A stretch of 14,818 nucleotides of DNA from JBBRWV01 sp038248985 (GTDB lineage Bacteria; Planctomycetota; Phycisphaerae; WQYP01), in contig JBBRWV010000094.1 of assembly GCA_038248985.1 (NCBI GenBank), forward strand, positions 1 through 14,818. The letters run 5' to 3'. Under the pieces are notes generated by a model that was not told the DNA's origin, made no database searches, and saw nothing but the letters and a program-made list of their open reading frames with translations. Positions 6,981-14,746 of this stretch are shown piece by piece. A program made the translations under genes and the position numbers. Numbering within the stretch: the stretch's first letter is position 1; every line of letters begins with the position of its first letter.

Positions 6981-8342
6981 ATGGAAATTGCAGTCATCGG
7001 TTGTGGCTACGTCGGTCTCGTCTCGGGCGTCTGCCTCGCCGCCCTTGGACACAAAGTCAGCGCCGTCGATGTTGACATCAAACGCGTCGAATCGCTCCGC
7101 CAAGGCATCGTCCCCATCTATGAACCCGGCCTCTCCGAAATGATCAAACACGAAGTCGCCCACGGACGCCTCTCCTTCGATATCGGCGCCGCCAAAGCCT
7201 CCGCCACCGCCGACGTCATCTTCCTCGCCGTCGGCACGCCCCCCGCCAAGGGCGGCGGCTACGACCTCTCCTACCTCTTCGACGCCGCCAAGGAAGTCGC
7301 CAAGGCCGCCACCGGGCCCAAAACCCTCGTCATCAAATCCACTGTCAACCCCGGCACCGGCAGCAAGCTCGCCGCCCACGTCGCCGCCCACACCTCCCAT
7401 AAAATCGAAATTGTCAACAACCCCGAATTCCTCCGCGAAGGCACCGCCATCCAGGACTTCATGCAGCCCGATCGCATCGTCTTCGGCGCCTCCTCCCCCG
7501 AAGGCATCGCCACCCTCCGCGAAATCTACCAACCCCTCATCGACAAAGGCTACGCCATCTTCCACATGTCCCGTGAATCCGCCGAAATGACCAAGTTCGC
7601 AGCCAACGCCATGCTTGCCATGCGCATCTCCTTCATGAACGAACTCTCACAACTCGCCCAGGTCATCGGTGCCGATATCGAATCCGTGCGCATCGGCATC
7701 GGCACCGACGCCCGCATCGGTCCCGGCTTCCTTAAGGCCGGCGTCGGCTACGGCGGCTCCTGCTTCCCCAAAGACGTCCAGGCCCTCGTTCACCAGATGA
7801 AATCCATCGGCATCGACCCCCTCCTCCTCTCCGGTATCGAAGCCGTCAACACCCGGCAGAAAAACGCCTTCGCCAAACGCATCCTTGACGTCCTCAAAGA
7901 CACCCCCAATCCCGTCGTCTCCCTCTGGGGCCTCGCCTTCAAGTCCGACACCGATGACATCCGCGAAGCCCCCGCCTTCGACATTATCAAAGCCCTCCTC
8001 GAAGCCACCTCCGGCAAAATCACCATCAAAGCCTTCGACCCCCAAGCCATCGAAAATTCCAAAAAAGTCCTCGGCAACAAAATCACCTTCTCTGACTCCG
8101 TCGCCAATGCCACCACCGGCGCCGATGCTATCGCCGTCGTCACCGACTGGGCCGAATTCATCACTCAAGACTGGATCAAAATCGCCAAGCTCATGCGCGG
8201 CAACCACGTCTTCGACGGACGCAATTGCCTCGCCTCCGGCAAAGTCTCTGCCGCCGGACTCTTCTACCACGCCATCGGACGCCCACCCCTCAAACCCGGC
8301 GACATCCGCCCCGGCTCCGTTGGCGTCGTCAGCGCCGGCTGA
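6981..8342 (+). CDS. ugd: UDP-glucose 6-dehydrogenase
   Basis: Oxidises UDP-glucose to UDP-glucuronate with two NAD+ in the cytoplasm, feeding exopolysaccharide, lipopolysaccharide or other uronic-acid glycans. The 453-residue product begins directly with the NAD-binding Rossmann motif GCGYVG (7-12) and an acidic VDVD at the end of strand 2. It has NNPEFLREGTAIQDFMQPDRIVFG in the middle, the central-helix Lys in MTKFAANAMLAMRISFMNE, and the catalytic cysteine in GGSCFPKDV (Cys261). The C-terminal UDP-binding domain has LWGLAFKSDTDDIREAPAF. Length is normal, with a Pro/Gly-rich tail of about 20 residues. AAGGA at 6969-6973 lies seven bases before the ATG. It stands alone between a terminator and a convergent gene; no glycosyltransferases are nearby, so the end product is unknown. 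Other members of the UDP-sugar dehydrogenase family (UDP-ManNAc type) are less likely given the motif set. Confidence 0.93.
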   Translation: MEIAVIGCGYVGLVSGVCLAALGHKVSAVDVDIKRVESLRQGIVPIYEPGLSEMIKHEVAHGRLSFDIGAAKASATADVIFLAVGTPPAKGGGYDLSYLFDAAKEVAKAATGPKTLVIKSTVNPGTGSKLAAHVAAHTSHKIEIVNNPEFLREGTAIQDFMQPDRIVFGASSPEGIATLREIYQPLIDKGYAIFHMSRESAEMTKFAANAMLAMRISFMNELSQLAQVIGADIESVRIGIGTDARIGPGFLKAGVGYGGSCFPKDVQALVHQMKSIGIDPLLLSGIEAVNTRQKNAFAKRILDVLKDTPNPVVSLWGLAFKSDTDDIREAPAFDIIKALLEATSGKITIKAFDPQAIENSKKVLGNKITFSDSVANATTGADAIAVVTDWAEFITQDWIKIAKLMRGNHVFDGRNCLASGKVSAAGLFYHAIGRPPLKPGDIRPGSVGVVSAG

Positions 8343-8346
8343 CCGC

Positions 8347-9552
8347 TCACTTCCCCCGCGTCGCCTGCAAGCTCAGCACCACGTACGCCGTGGCCAGCTC
8401 CGGCACACTCTCCATCCAACGATCTTTCACCGTGTTCTTGAAACTGCCGTCGGCCGCCTGCCGCTTCTTCATCTCCGCTTCAAACTCCGCTCGCCAATCA
8501 CGCTTCACACCCTTCTGATCCGTGATCGTCGGCTCGCCATACGCCGCCAGCGCCGCCGTAAACGTGTGATAGTAATAGTACAATCCCTGGTCATCCCCCA
8601 TGCCCGGGTTCGTCTCCAGCGTGAAATTCTTTCCCACCCAGCGCATAACCGCCTTCACCCGCGGATCATCTTTCTTCAAATCCGCATAGATCATGCTCTT
8701 CAATCCCGCATACGTGATCGACCCATACGTCCCCAAAATCTCGTTTCCCTCGCGATCCTTTTCGTTCGGCGCAAACGACTCGCCATTGATCTTCAGCGTG
8801 TCGTTCCACCGCAGCGAATAAATAAACCCACCCTCGTTCCGCCCCTTCGCCCACGCCTGGTCGTTCCCCTCCGCCGCCTGGCAACGCGTCACAAAAATCA
8901 ACGCATTCTGGATCGACGGATCCGCCGCCGACACCCCCGAATCACGCAACGCCTCTACCACAAAATGCGTGTTCGACAGATCCGGACGCTTCCCCAACAT
9001 CTTCTGATCCGTCGCTCCATACCCCCATCCGCCAAACCACGGATGCGCCTTGTCCACCACCTTCCCGGTATTGTCCTTATCCGCACCCGCCGCCCCGCTC
9101 TGTATGCTCTTCAATAAATCCTGCGCCTTGGTGATCCGCTCCTGATACTCCGCCCGCGGCAACTGCGCCAGCAAACTCAACACGATCGCCGTGTTGTACG
9201 TCACCTGCCCCTGGTCGTAATAACCCCCATCCGGCTTCCGGCTCTTCTCGATAAACGCCAGCGCCTTCTTCACCGCCGGATCATCCACCGTCTTGCCCGA
9301 CTGCAAAAGCCCCCGCGTCACCATCGCCGTTACCCCCGGCCCAATCTTCCCCAAAAATGACCCGTCGTCTTCCTGCTTCGACAGTAAAAACTCAACCGCC
9401 TTCTTCTCCGTCTCCGTCTGCGCCCGCGCTTCCAACTTCACCGCCGCCGGCTTCACTTCCTCCGCCGCCCGCCCCACCGTCTCCAACCCCCAACTCCCCG
9501 CGCTCGTTACCGCCAAAACCACCACCGCCGTCAGCAAAGTTTTCCGCTTCAT
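8347..9552 (-). CDS. Secreted squalene/prenyltransferase-repeat (alpha-alpha toroid) protein
   Basis: A 401-residue protein with a signal peptide (MKRKTLLTAVVVLAVTSAGSWG, cleavage probably before residue 30), so it acts outside the cytoplasm. The body is built of repeats typical of the squalene-cyclase/protein-prenyltransferase toroid: pairs of helices separated by short D-G-[GS]-[FY] motifs (DDGSF, PDGGYYDQGQVTYNTAIVLSLLAQL, GGWGYG, LSNTHFVVEALRDSG, GTYGSITYAGLKSMIY, DDQGLYYYYHTFTAALAAYG, ADGSFKN, ELATAYVVLSLQ). The cyclase DxDD motif and the prenyltransferase zinc ligands were not noticed, so enzymatic activity is not shown; a scaffold or binding role is possible. Such secreted members are frequent in planctomycetes. 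GAAGGAG (9558-9564 on the minus strand) lies five bases before the ATG. It is convergent with ugd, the stops being four bases apart. Alanine codons near the start are GCG, the minus-strand codon habit of this window. Confidence 0.85.
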   Translation of the reverse strand: MKRKTLLTAVVVLAVTSAGSWGLETVGRAAEEVKPAAVKLEARAQTETEKKAVEFLLSKQEDDGSFLGKIGPGVTAMVTRGLLQSGKTVDDPAVKKALAFIEKSRKPDGGYYDQGQVTYNTAIVLSLLAQLPRAEYQERITKAQDLLKSIQSGAAGADKDNTGKVVDKAHPWFGGWGYGATDQKMLGKRPDLSNTHFVVEALRDSGVSAADPSIQNALIFVTRCQAAEGNDQAWAKGRNEGGFIYSLRWNDTLKINGESFAPNEKDREGNEILGTYGSITYAGLKSMIYADLKKDDPRVKAVMRWVGKNFTLETNPGMGDDQGLYYYYHTFTAALAAYGEPTITDQKGVKRDWRAEFEAEMKKRQAADGSFKNTVKDRWMESVPELATAYVVLSLQATRGK

Positions 9553-9720
9553 GTTTGCTCCTTCAAAGTAAATCGTCTGCCCTGCTCAACAGACACCCTC
9601 AAAATCATAACGCTGGCATTACGCCTATATTTTTAAGCCTAAAGACTTTCCGCTTGCAGATCAAGTAAAAAAGCCCGCGCAACTCCCCCACCCTTCGCGC
9701 CACACTTTTCTCCCCGTCGC

Positions 9721-9749
9721 CAGACGAATCCGCCCAGGCCGTCTATACT
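9721..9749 (+). promoter_or_regulatory. Possible promoter of the dienelactone hydrolase gene
   Basis: TATACT (9744-9749) is a good -10 box. CAGACG lies 17 bases upstream (9721-9726) with only the central GAC in common with the -35 consensus. The same weak form of -35 (AAGACG) precedes pyrH. The leader would be about 40 bases. GGAG at 9787-9790 is the ribosome binding site, six bases before the ATG. Confidence 0.4.
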
Positions 9750-9796
9750 ATAGATAACATTCTGCAAATTTCCCCCCCCTAATCTCGGAGCCCCCC

Positions 9797-10735
9797 ATGA
9801 AAAAATGGATTACGCTGCTCGCCCTCCTCGCCTTCACCCTCCCCCTCTTCGCCCAAACCGGTGCCAAGCAAGGCATCCAAAAACGGCTTGACGACGCCGC
9901 CAAACAACGGCAGCAGCAACTCGAAGATGCCATGGGCGAAAAACCGCCCGCCCCGCCCGAACCACCCGTCGCCACCGCCCCCGCCGCTACCACCCAAAAA
10001 GCCCTCAAATCCGGCTGGCTTTTCAAGGCCTCCAAGTCCGACCCCACACTCAAAGTCCGCATGTTCTTCGCCCACCCCGCCATCAACCCCGCGCAAAAGC
10101 AAAAACTCCCCGCCCTCATCGTCATCCAGGAATGGTGGGGCGTCAATGACGACATCCAAAACCGCACCAAAGAACTCGCCCAACGCGGCTTCTACGCCGT
10201 CGCCGTCGACCTCTACGACAACCAGGTCACCGCCGATCCCCAAAAAGCTTCCGAACTCAAATCCAAACTCACCAACGAAGCCGCCCTCGTCCGCCTCCAA
10301 ACCGGCCTCGACCTCCTCGATGAAGAAATCAAAAACGGCGTCGTCGATGCCCCCCGCATCGGCACCATCGGCTGGTGCATGGGCGGCGAACAAGCACTCC
10401 TCCTCTCCCTCGCCGACTCCCGCGTCAAAGCCACCGCCCTCTTCTACGGGCCCCTCGTCACCGACCCCGAAAAACTCAAAAAACTCCAGGGCCCCGTCCT
10501 CGGCGTCTTCGGCAACGACGACAAACGTCCCAGCCCCGACGACGTCACCGCCTTCAAAGCCGCCCTCACCCAAGCCGCCATCAAAGACGTCACCATCTAC
10601 ACCTACGACGGCGTCGGACACGCCTTCGCCTCCAAAAGCGCCATCAAAATGGGTGCCTACAACGAAGAAAAAGCCCACGATGCCTGGACCAAAACCTATA
10701 CTTGGCTAAACGAAAAACTTCTCACCCCCAAATAG
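9797..10735 (+). CDS. Secreted dienelactone hydrolase family protein
   Basis: An alpha/beta hydrolase of the DLH family, which opens lactones or esters with a cysteine nucleophile. The 312-residue product starts with a clear signal peptide (MKKWITLLALLAFTLPLFAQ), so it is exported. A Gln/Lys-rich helix and a Pro/Ala-rich linker (about residues 50-67) precede the hydrolase domain. The catalytic set is intact: Glu112 in QEWWG, Cys194 in GWCMGGEQALLL, Asp241 or Asp242 in FGNDDKRPS, and His275 in GVGHAF. The 48 residues between Cys194 and Asp242 fit the family's Cys-Asp distance. YDNQVTADPQKA after strand 4 is typical of the family's exported members. The natural substrate cannot be told; chlorocatechol degradation genes are absent, so the name should be read as a fold. 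Divergent from the toroid-protein gene and probably monocistronic. Confidence 0.9.
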   Translation: MKKWITLLALLAFTLPLFAQTGAKQGIQKRLDDAAKQRQQQLEDAMGEKPPAPPEPPVATAPAATTQKALKSGWLFKASKSDPTLKVRMFFAHPAINPAQKQKLPALIVIQEWWGVNDDIQNRTKELAQRGFYAVAVDLYDNQVTADPQKASELKSKLTNEAALVRLQTGLDLLDEEIKNGVVDAPRIGTIGWCMGGEQALLLSLADSRVKATALFYGPLVTDPEKLKKLQGPVLGVFGNDDKRPSPDDVTAFKAALTQAAIKDVTIYTYDGVGHAFASKSAIKMGAYNEEKAHDAWTKTYTWLNEKLLTPK

Positions 10736-10844
10736 CCCAACGCTCTCACGCAGCCTAACGCCGCCGCACCGCCGCGGCGCAGCCCAGTCGCGCAGCGCCC
10801 CCATTAATACCCCAAACCTCCTAGCCCAAGGACTACAATACGCC
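10736..10844. other. Gap between the hydrolase gene and msrB with a GC-rich hairpin
   Basis: CGCCGC (10762-10767) and GCGGCG (10774-10779) can form a 6-bp stem with a 6-base loop, about 30 bases past the hydrolase stop. No T tract follows, so termination here is doubtful. No clear promoter for msrB was seen: TACAAT at 10834-10839 is too close to the ATG and lacks a -35 box. Confidence 0.3.
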
Positions 10845-11390
10845 ATGAAACGCCTCCTCCCCATCCTCACCCTCACCCTCCTGCTCGCCGCCTGCGAAAA
10901 CCAAACCTCCACCCCCCTCACCTCTGTCACTGTCCCCCATAACCCATCAACCCCCACCTCCACGGAGCCCGCGACCATGCCCGAGAAAATCGAAAAAACC
11001 GCAGCCGAATGGAAATCCACCCTCACCCCCCAACAATTCCTCGTACTCCGCCAAAAACACACCGAACGCGCCTTCACCGGCGAATACGATGAAAAATTCG
11101 ACCACGGCACCTACGCCTGCGCCGCTTGCGGTGCCGAACTCTTCACCTCCGAAACCAAATTCAACTCCGGCTGCGGTTGGCCCGCCTTCTACGCCGCCAA
11201 AGCCGGCAACACCGTCAAACTCACCCGCGAACCCGCCCCCGACACCCGCACCGAAGTCACCTGCGCCCGCTGCGATTCCCACCTCGGCCACATCTTCGAC
11301 GACGCCCCTCAAACCCCCACCGGCCAACGCTACTGCATCAACTCCGTCTCCCTCAAATTCATCCCCGCCGCCGCCACCCCCAAAAAATAG
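10845..11390 (+). CDS. msrB: Peptide-methionine (R)-S-oxide reductase, lipoprotein form
   Basis: Reduces methionine-R-sulfoxide in proteins back to methionine. The 181-residue product starts with a lipoprotein signal (MKRLLPILTLTLLLAAC; lipobox cysteine 17), then a Thr/Pro/Ser-rich linker to residue 44 and the MsrB domain. The domain shows both structural zinc pairs (CAAC and CARC), SGCGWPAF, DSHLGHIF, and the catalytic cysteine in RYCINSVSLKF (Cys164). All key residues are present. AAGGA at 10828-10832 lies 12 bases from the ATG, longer than usual. An in-frame ATG at 10977 (Met45), with GGAG nine bases before it, starts just at the catalytic domain and could give a soluble cytoplasmic version. 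The membrane form would protect cell-envelope or periplasmic proteins. No msrA is nearby. The gene stands alone. Confidence 0.95.
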   Translation: MKRLLPILTLTLLLAACENQTSTPLTSVTVPHNPSTPTSTEPATMPEKIEKTAAEWKSTLTPQQFLVLRQKHTERAFTGEYDEKFDHGTYACAACGAELFTSETKFNSGCGWPAFYAAKAGNTVKLTREPAPDTRTEVTCARCDSHLGHIFDDAPQTPTGQRYCINSVSLKFIPAAATPKK

Positions 11391-11818
11391 GTTCATCTCC
11401 AATCTCTCGCAACACCCACCAATACCAGGCCAAATCTTTCCGCCAACACCCTCGCAACCCAAGGTGCTTGCTGCGCGATCCTCTCATCCCTCGTCCCCTC
11501 TCCCACCGCAAACCGCCTCCCCTGCCCCCATCTCATTTTTCAGTACTTCTGTCCGTGGCCATTCCTTCTTTGCTCTCCCTCCCATCACCTCCCGGAATGG
11601 GAAGATCAACCTCATTTCTTGCCTGTCGCTGCTTTTGTGCCCATTTCCTTTCGGTTACACTTCCCCCATGCGCTACCGCCTCTTCCACACCTTCCACATA
11701 GGCCTGCCGATCGCCATTACGCAGGGCTAACCGGACTCCCCGCTTAGCCCACGGCCGCTCGTTTTCCCCCTCATCCCCAACCCTAACTTTTCAGCGCCTC
11801 GCGCTCGGAGCCTCTATC
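11391..11818. other. Noncoding stretch before ileS
   Basis: 428 bases, very pyrimidine-rich on the plus strand, with no convincing gene. The only start-to-stop frame of note is a 20-codon one at 11668-11730 (three Ile codons ATA, ATC, ATT near its end), without a clear ribosome binding site. A stem-loop follows at 11724-11750. No T-box elements and no sigma-54 promoter with correct phasing were found. The ileS promoter was not identified; GGAG at 11807-11810 is the ileS ribosome binding site, eight bases before the ATG. Confidence 0.6.
11724..11750 (+). repeat. Stem-loop upstream of ileS
   Basis: GGGCTAA (11724-11730) and TTAGCCC (11744-11750) are exact inverted repeats. Two further pairs (CG/CG) lie inside past a C-C mismatch, leaving a seven-base loop. 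It overlaps the stop of the 20-codon frame. TTTT occurs only at 11762-11765, so it is a poor terminator. It may be a REP-like palindromic repeat or a leader structure controlling ileS. Confidence 0.4.
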
Positions 11819-14746
11819 ATGTCCGAATCCACTCCCCCACCCGCCGCACCCTCCTACAAAGACACCCTCAACCTCCCCAAAACCTCCTTCGACATGAAAG
11901 CCAACCTCACCACCCGCGAACCCGCCATGCTCCAACAATGGCAGGAACAAAACCTCTATCAGCAAATCCGCACCGCCCGCAAAACCGCCGACCCCGCCAA
12001 AAAATGGATCCTCCACGACGGCCCTCCCTACGCCAACGGCGACATCCACATGGGACACCTCATCAACAAAACCCTCAAAGACATCGTTATCAAATTCCGC
12101 ACCATGCAAGGCCTCGACTCCCCCTACGTCCCCGGCTGGGATTGCCACGGCCTACCCATCGAATCCGCCATCCAAAAAGAGCTCGGCCCAAAATTCCGCG
12201 AGCTCGACAAAGCCGAAGTCCGCACCAAGTGCGCCGCCTACGCCAGCAAGTACGTCAAGCTCCAAGGCGACTCCTTCCAACGCCTCGGCATCTTCGGCGA
12301 GTTCGACCGCCCCTACCTGACAATGGACCCCAAATACGAAGGCGGCATCCTCGACGTACTCGCCGAACTCGTCGCCAAAGACCTCGTCTACCGCCAGAAA
12401 AAACCCGTCCACTGGTGCACCAACGACCGCACCGCATTGGCGGAGGCGGAGTTGGAATATCAGTCGAAAAAAGACAGCTCGATTTATGTCAACCTCAAAC
12501 TCGACGAAAAGTCTTTAGCTAAGCTTCCTTATCTGTGTAATGCGAAAGACGTTTCGTTAATGATCTGGACGACGACACCATGGACGATTCCAGCAAATCG
12601 GGCTGTCGCTGCGCATCCCAATCACGAATACACAATGGTCACATATGGCAATCTTGATTCCCCAGAGCGAGCGGTCATCGTCGCGGCAGAACGCGTTGGA
12701 CACGTTATGCATATCGCCGAGCGTAATGGCCTACATTCCAATTTCGCGAACTGGCGCATTCTAGGGAGTGATCTCAAGGAAGCACGATATTTACATCCCC
12801 TGGACCCTTCGCGCCTCCAACCAATTGTCCTCGCCGACTACGTCACCCTCGAAGACGGCACCGGCCTCGTCCACACCGCCCCCGGACACGGCAAGGAAGA
12901 CTACCAAACCGGCATCCGCGAAGGACTCGAAATCTACAACCCCGTCCTCTCCGACGGCCGCTACGACGACACCGTCCCCGAATTCCTCCGCGGCAAAACC
13001 ATCTGGGACGCCAACCAACTCGTCATCGACAAACTCAAAGAAACCGGTGCCCTCTTCCACCACCAACTCTTCGACCACGAATACCCCCACTGCTGGCGCT
13101 GCAAAAAACCCGTCATCTTCCGCGCCACCGAGCAATGGTTCGTCCGCGCAACCGGCCAATTAGCCCCCGGTGAGTCACCGGGGGCCGCCTCCCTCTGGTC
13201 CACCGCCAAACACTTCATCAACTCCGTTCAATTCATCCCTGCCTGGGGCAAAAACCGTCTCGACGGAATGCTCGACACCCGCCCCGACTGGTGCATCTCC
13301 CGCCAGCGCTCCTGGGGCGTCCCCATCCCCGCCTTCTTCGACCAAAAAGGCCGCTGCCTTCTCACCGAAACCAGCACCCGCCGCATCGCCGCCTACTTCA
13401 AAGAGCACGGCGCCGACTCCTGGTACACCCACACCCCCGCCCAACTCCTCGGCCTCGAAAACGAATCCACCCAAGCCCAGGGATTGCAATCCCTGGGTTT
13501 CCCTCCCGACACCGACCCCTGCACCCTCGACAAAGGCCAAGACATCCTCGACGTCTGGTTCGAATCCGGCGCCTCCCACCACGCCGTCCTCGAATGCACC
13601 CACCCCGAACTCGGCTACCCCGCCAACCTCTACCTCGAAGGCTCCGACCAGCACCGCGGCTGGTTCCAATCCTCACTCCTCGAAGCCGCCGGCTACAAAT
13701 CCCAGCCCCCCTTCAAACAAGTCCTCACCCACGGCTTCATCGTCGACGAAAAAGGCCGCAAAATGTCCAAGTCCGAAGGCAACGACATCAAAGTCAACGA
13801 TGCCCTCAAAAACTACGGTGCCGATGTCCTCCGCCTCTGGGCCGCCTCCGTCGATTACCAAAACGACATCCCTCTCGGCCAAGCCCTCCTCGCCAAAACC
13901 GCCGACGCCTACCGCAAAATCCGCAACACCATCCGCTACCTCCTCGGCAACCTCTACGACTTCAACCCCCACGAAAACGCCGTCGCCCCCGCCCCCCACT
14001 CCATCGACGCCTGGATGCAATCCAAAATCAACACCTGGTCCGCCGAAGTCTACGCCAGCTACGACCGTTACGAATTCCACAACGTCTTCAAACTCCTCTA
14101 CGAATTCTGCAACGTCGAAATCTCCGCCGTCTACGCCAAAGCCATCAAAGACCGCCTCTACTGTGAACTCCCCAACTCCCCCAAACGCCGCGCCTCCCAA
14201 ACGGTCTGCTACAACGCGCTGGTCAAACTCGTCGAACTCACCGCCCCCATCCTCGTCTTCACCGCCGAAGAATCCTGGTCCGCCCTCCGCGCCCTCCCCG
14301 GCTGCTCCAACCTCGAACCCAGCGTCCACGTCCACCAACTCAGTCCTCAGTCCTCAGCACTCAATCCCCAAGCCGCGACCCACTGGGCCGTCCTCCTCCC
14401 CCTCATCGAAAAAGGCAACAAACAACTCGACGACCTCAAAAAATCCATCGGCCTCGGCAACGCCCTCGACGCCGAAGCCGTCATCATCGTTCCTACGGGC
14501 GTCGAAGACGATGTCTCCAAACTCATCACCGCCTACGCCCCCGAAATCGAAGACGCCCTCGGCGTCGGCTTCCACCGCATCGAGCACGGCAGTATGTGGG
14601 ACATCAAAATCAACGACACCCGCAACCTCTACCCCTCCTGCGCCCGCTCTTGGAAACGCCGCCCCGACGTCGGCTCTAACCCCCTCTACCCCGACCTCTC
14701 CGCCCGCGACGCCGCCGTCGTCCACCATTTGCGCTCCACCCCCTGA
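11819..14746 (+). CDS. ileS: Isoleucyl-tRNA synthetase
   Basis: Class I aminoacyl-tRNA synthetase that charges tRNA-Ile and edits misactivated valine. The 975 residues include the HIGH motif as HMGH (77-80) in DGPPYANGDIHMGH, VPGWDCHGLPIE, the CP1 editing domain with WTTTPWTIPANRAVA and GTGLVHTAPGHGKEDY, the specificity segment RPDWCISRQRSWGVP, DILDVWFESG, and KMSKS (648-652), followed by the helical anticodon-binding domain. It is longer than the common 930-945, partly through three in-frame repeat-like segments (residues 449-456, 553-560 and 841-850). Residues about 206-336 are encoded by a stretch with codon use unlike the rest. The C-terminal zinc knuckle is degraded: CxxC...CxxC became C941-A-R-S944 ... 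S961-A-R-D964. Whether the protein is fully active cannot be told, but catalytic motifs are intact and the frame is unbroken. The start is set by GGAG (11807-11810). Confidence 0.97.
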   Translation: MSESTPPPAAPSYKDTLNLPKTSFDMKANLTTREPAMLQQWQEQNLYQQIRTARKTADPAKKWILHDGPPYANGDIHMGHLINKTLKDIVIKFRTMQGLDSPYVPGWDCHGLPIESAIQKELGPKFRELDKAEVRTKCAAYASKYVKLQGDSFQRLGIFGEFDRPYLTMDPKYEGGILDVLAELVAKDLVYRQKKPVHWCTNDRTALAEAELEYQSKKDSSIYVNLKLDEKSLAKLPYLCNAKDVSLMIWTTTPWTIPANRAVAAHPNHEYTMVTYGNLDSPERAVIVAAERVGHVMHIAERNGLHSNFANWRILGSDLKEARYLHPLDPSRLQPIVLADYVTLEDGTGLVHTAPGHGKEDYQTGIREGLEIYNPVLSDGRYDDTVPEFLRGKTIWDANQLVIDKLKETGALFHHQLFDHEYPHCWRCKKPVIFRATEQWFVRATGQLAPGESPGAASLWSTAKHFINSVQFIPAWGKNRLDGMLDTRPDWCISRQRSWGVPIPAFFDQKGRCLLTETSTRRIAAYFKEHGADSWYTHTPAQLLGLENESTQAQGLQSLGFPPDTDPCTLDKGQDILDVWFESGASHHAVLECTHPELGYPANLYLEGSDQHRGWFQSSLLEAAGYKSQPPFKQVLTHGFIVDEKGRKMSKSEGNDIKVNDALKNYGADVLRLWAASVDYQNDIPLGQALLAKTADAYRKIRNTIRYLLGNLYDFNPHENAVAPAPHSIDAWMQSKINTWSAEVYASYDRYEFHNVFKLLYEFCNVEISAVYAKAIKDRLYCELPNSPKRRASQTVCYNALVKLVELTAPILVFTAEESWSALRALPGCSNLEPSVHVHQLSPQSSALNPQAATHWAVLLPLIEKGNKQLDDLKKSIGLGNALDAEAVIIVPTGVEDDVSKLITAYAPEIEDALGVGFHRIEHGSMWDIKINDTRNLYPSCARSWKRRPDVGSNPLYPDLSARDAAVVHHLRSTP
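13163..13185. repeat. Perfect 23-base palindrome inside ileS
   Basis: Arms GCCCCCGGTGA and TCACCGGGGGC flank a single central G. It is read in frame as APGESPG(A), residues 449-456, lying between WFVRATGQ and the SLWSTAKHF helix where most IleRS proteins are shorter. Looks like a small inserted palindromic element. Confidence 0.8.
13476..13497. repeat. Perfect 22-base palindrome inside ileS
   Basis: CCCAGGGATTG is followed directly by its reverse complement CAATCCCTGGG. After one mismatch, two more positions pair on each side. Read in frame as AQGLQSLG (residues 553-560), in the variable loop before the DKGQDILDVWFESG motif. Like the palindrome at 13163, it begins AGCCC and sits in a surface loop. 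Confidence 0.8.
14341..14368 (+). repeat. Heptamer tandem repeat inside ileS
   Basis: Four copies of a 7-base unit: CAGTCCT, CAGTCCT, CAGCACT, CAATCCC. They are read in frame as part of LSPQSSALNP (841-850), just after SVHVHQ, a position where IleRS proteins vary. Seven is not a multiple of three, so each copy is read in a different frame. Confidence 0.65.

Noticed and set aside
10834..10839. TACAAT as an msrB -10 box
   Set aside because: Only five bases before the ATG and no -35 hexamer at proper distance.
11555..11575. TGG...TTTGC as a sigma-54 promoter for ileS
   Set aside because: GG and GC are 15 bases apart instead of 12.
11391..11818. T-box riboswitch before ileS
   Set aside because: No AGGGTGG-type T-box sequence or specifier-loop structure is seen.
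13163..14368. CRISPR array in ileS
   Set aside because: The palindromes and heptamers differ from one another and lack regular spacers; they are read as protein in an intact gene.
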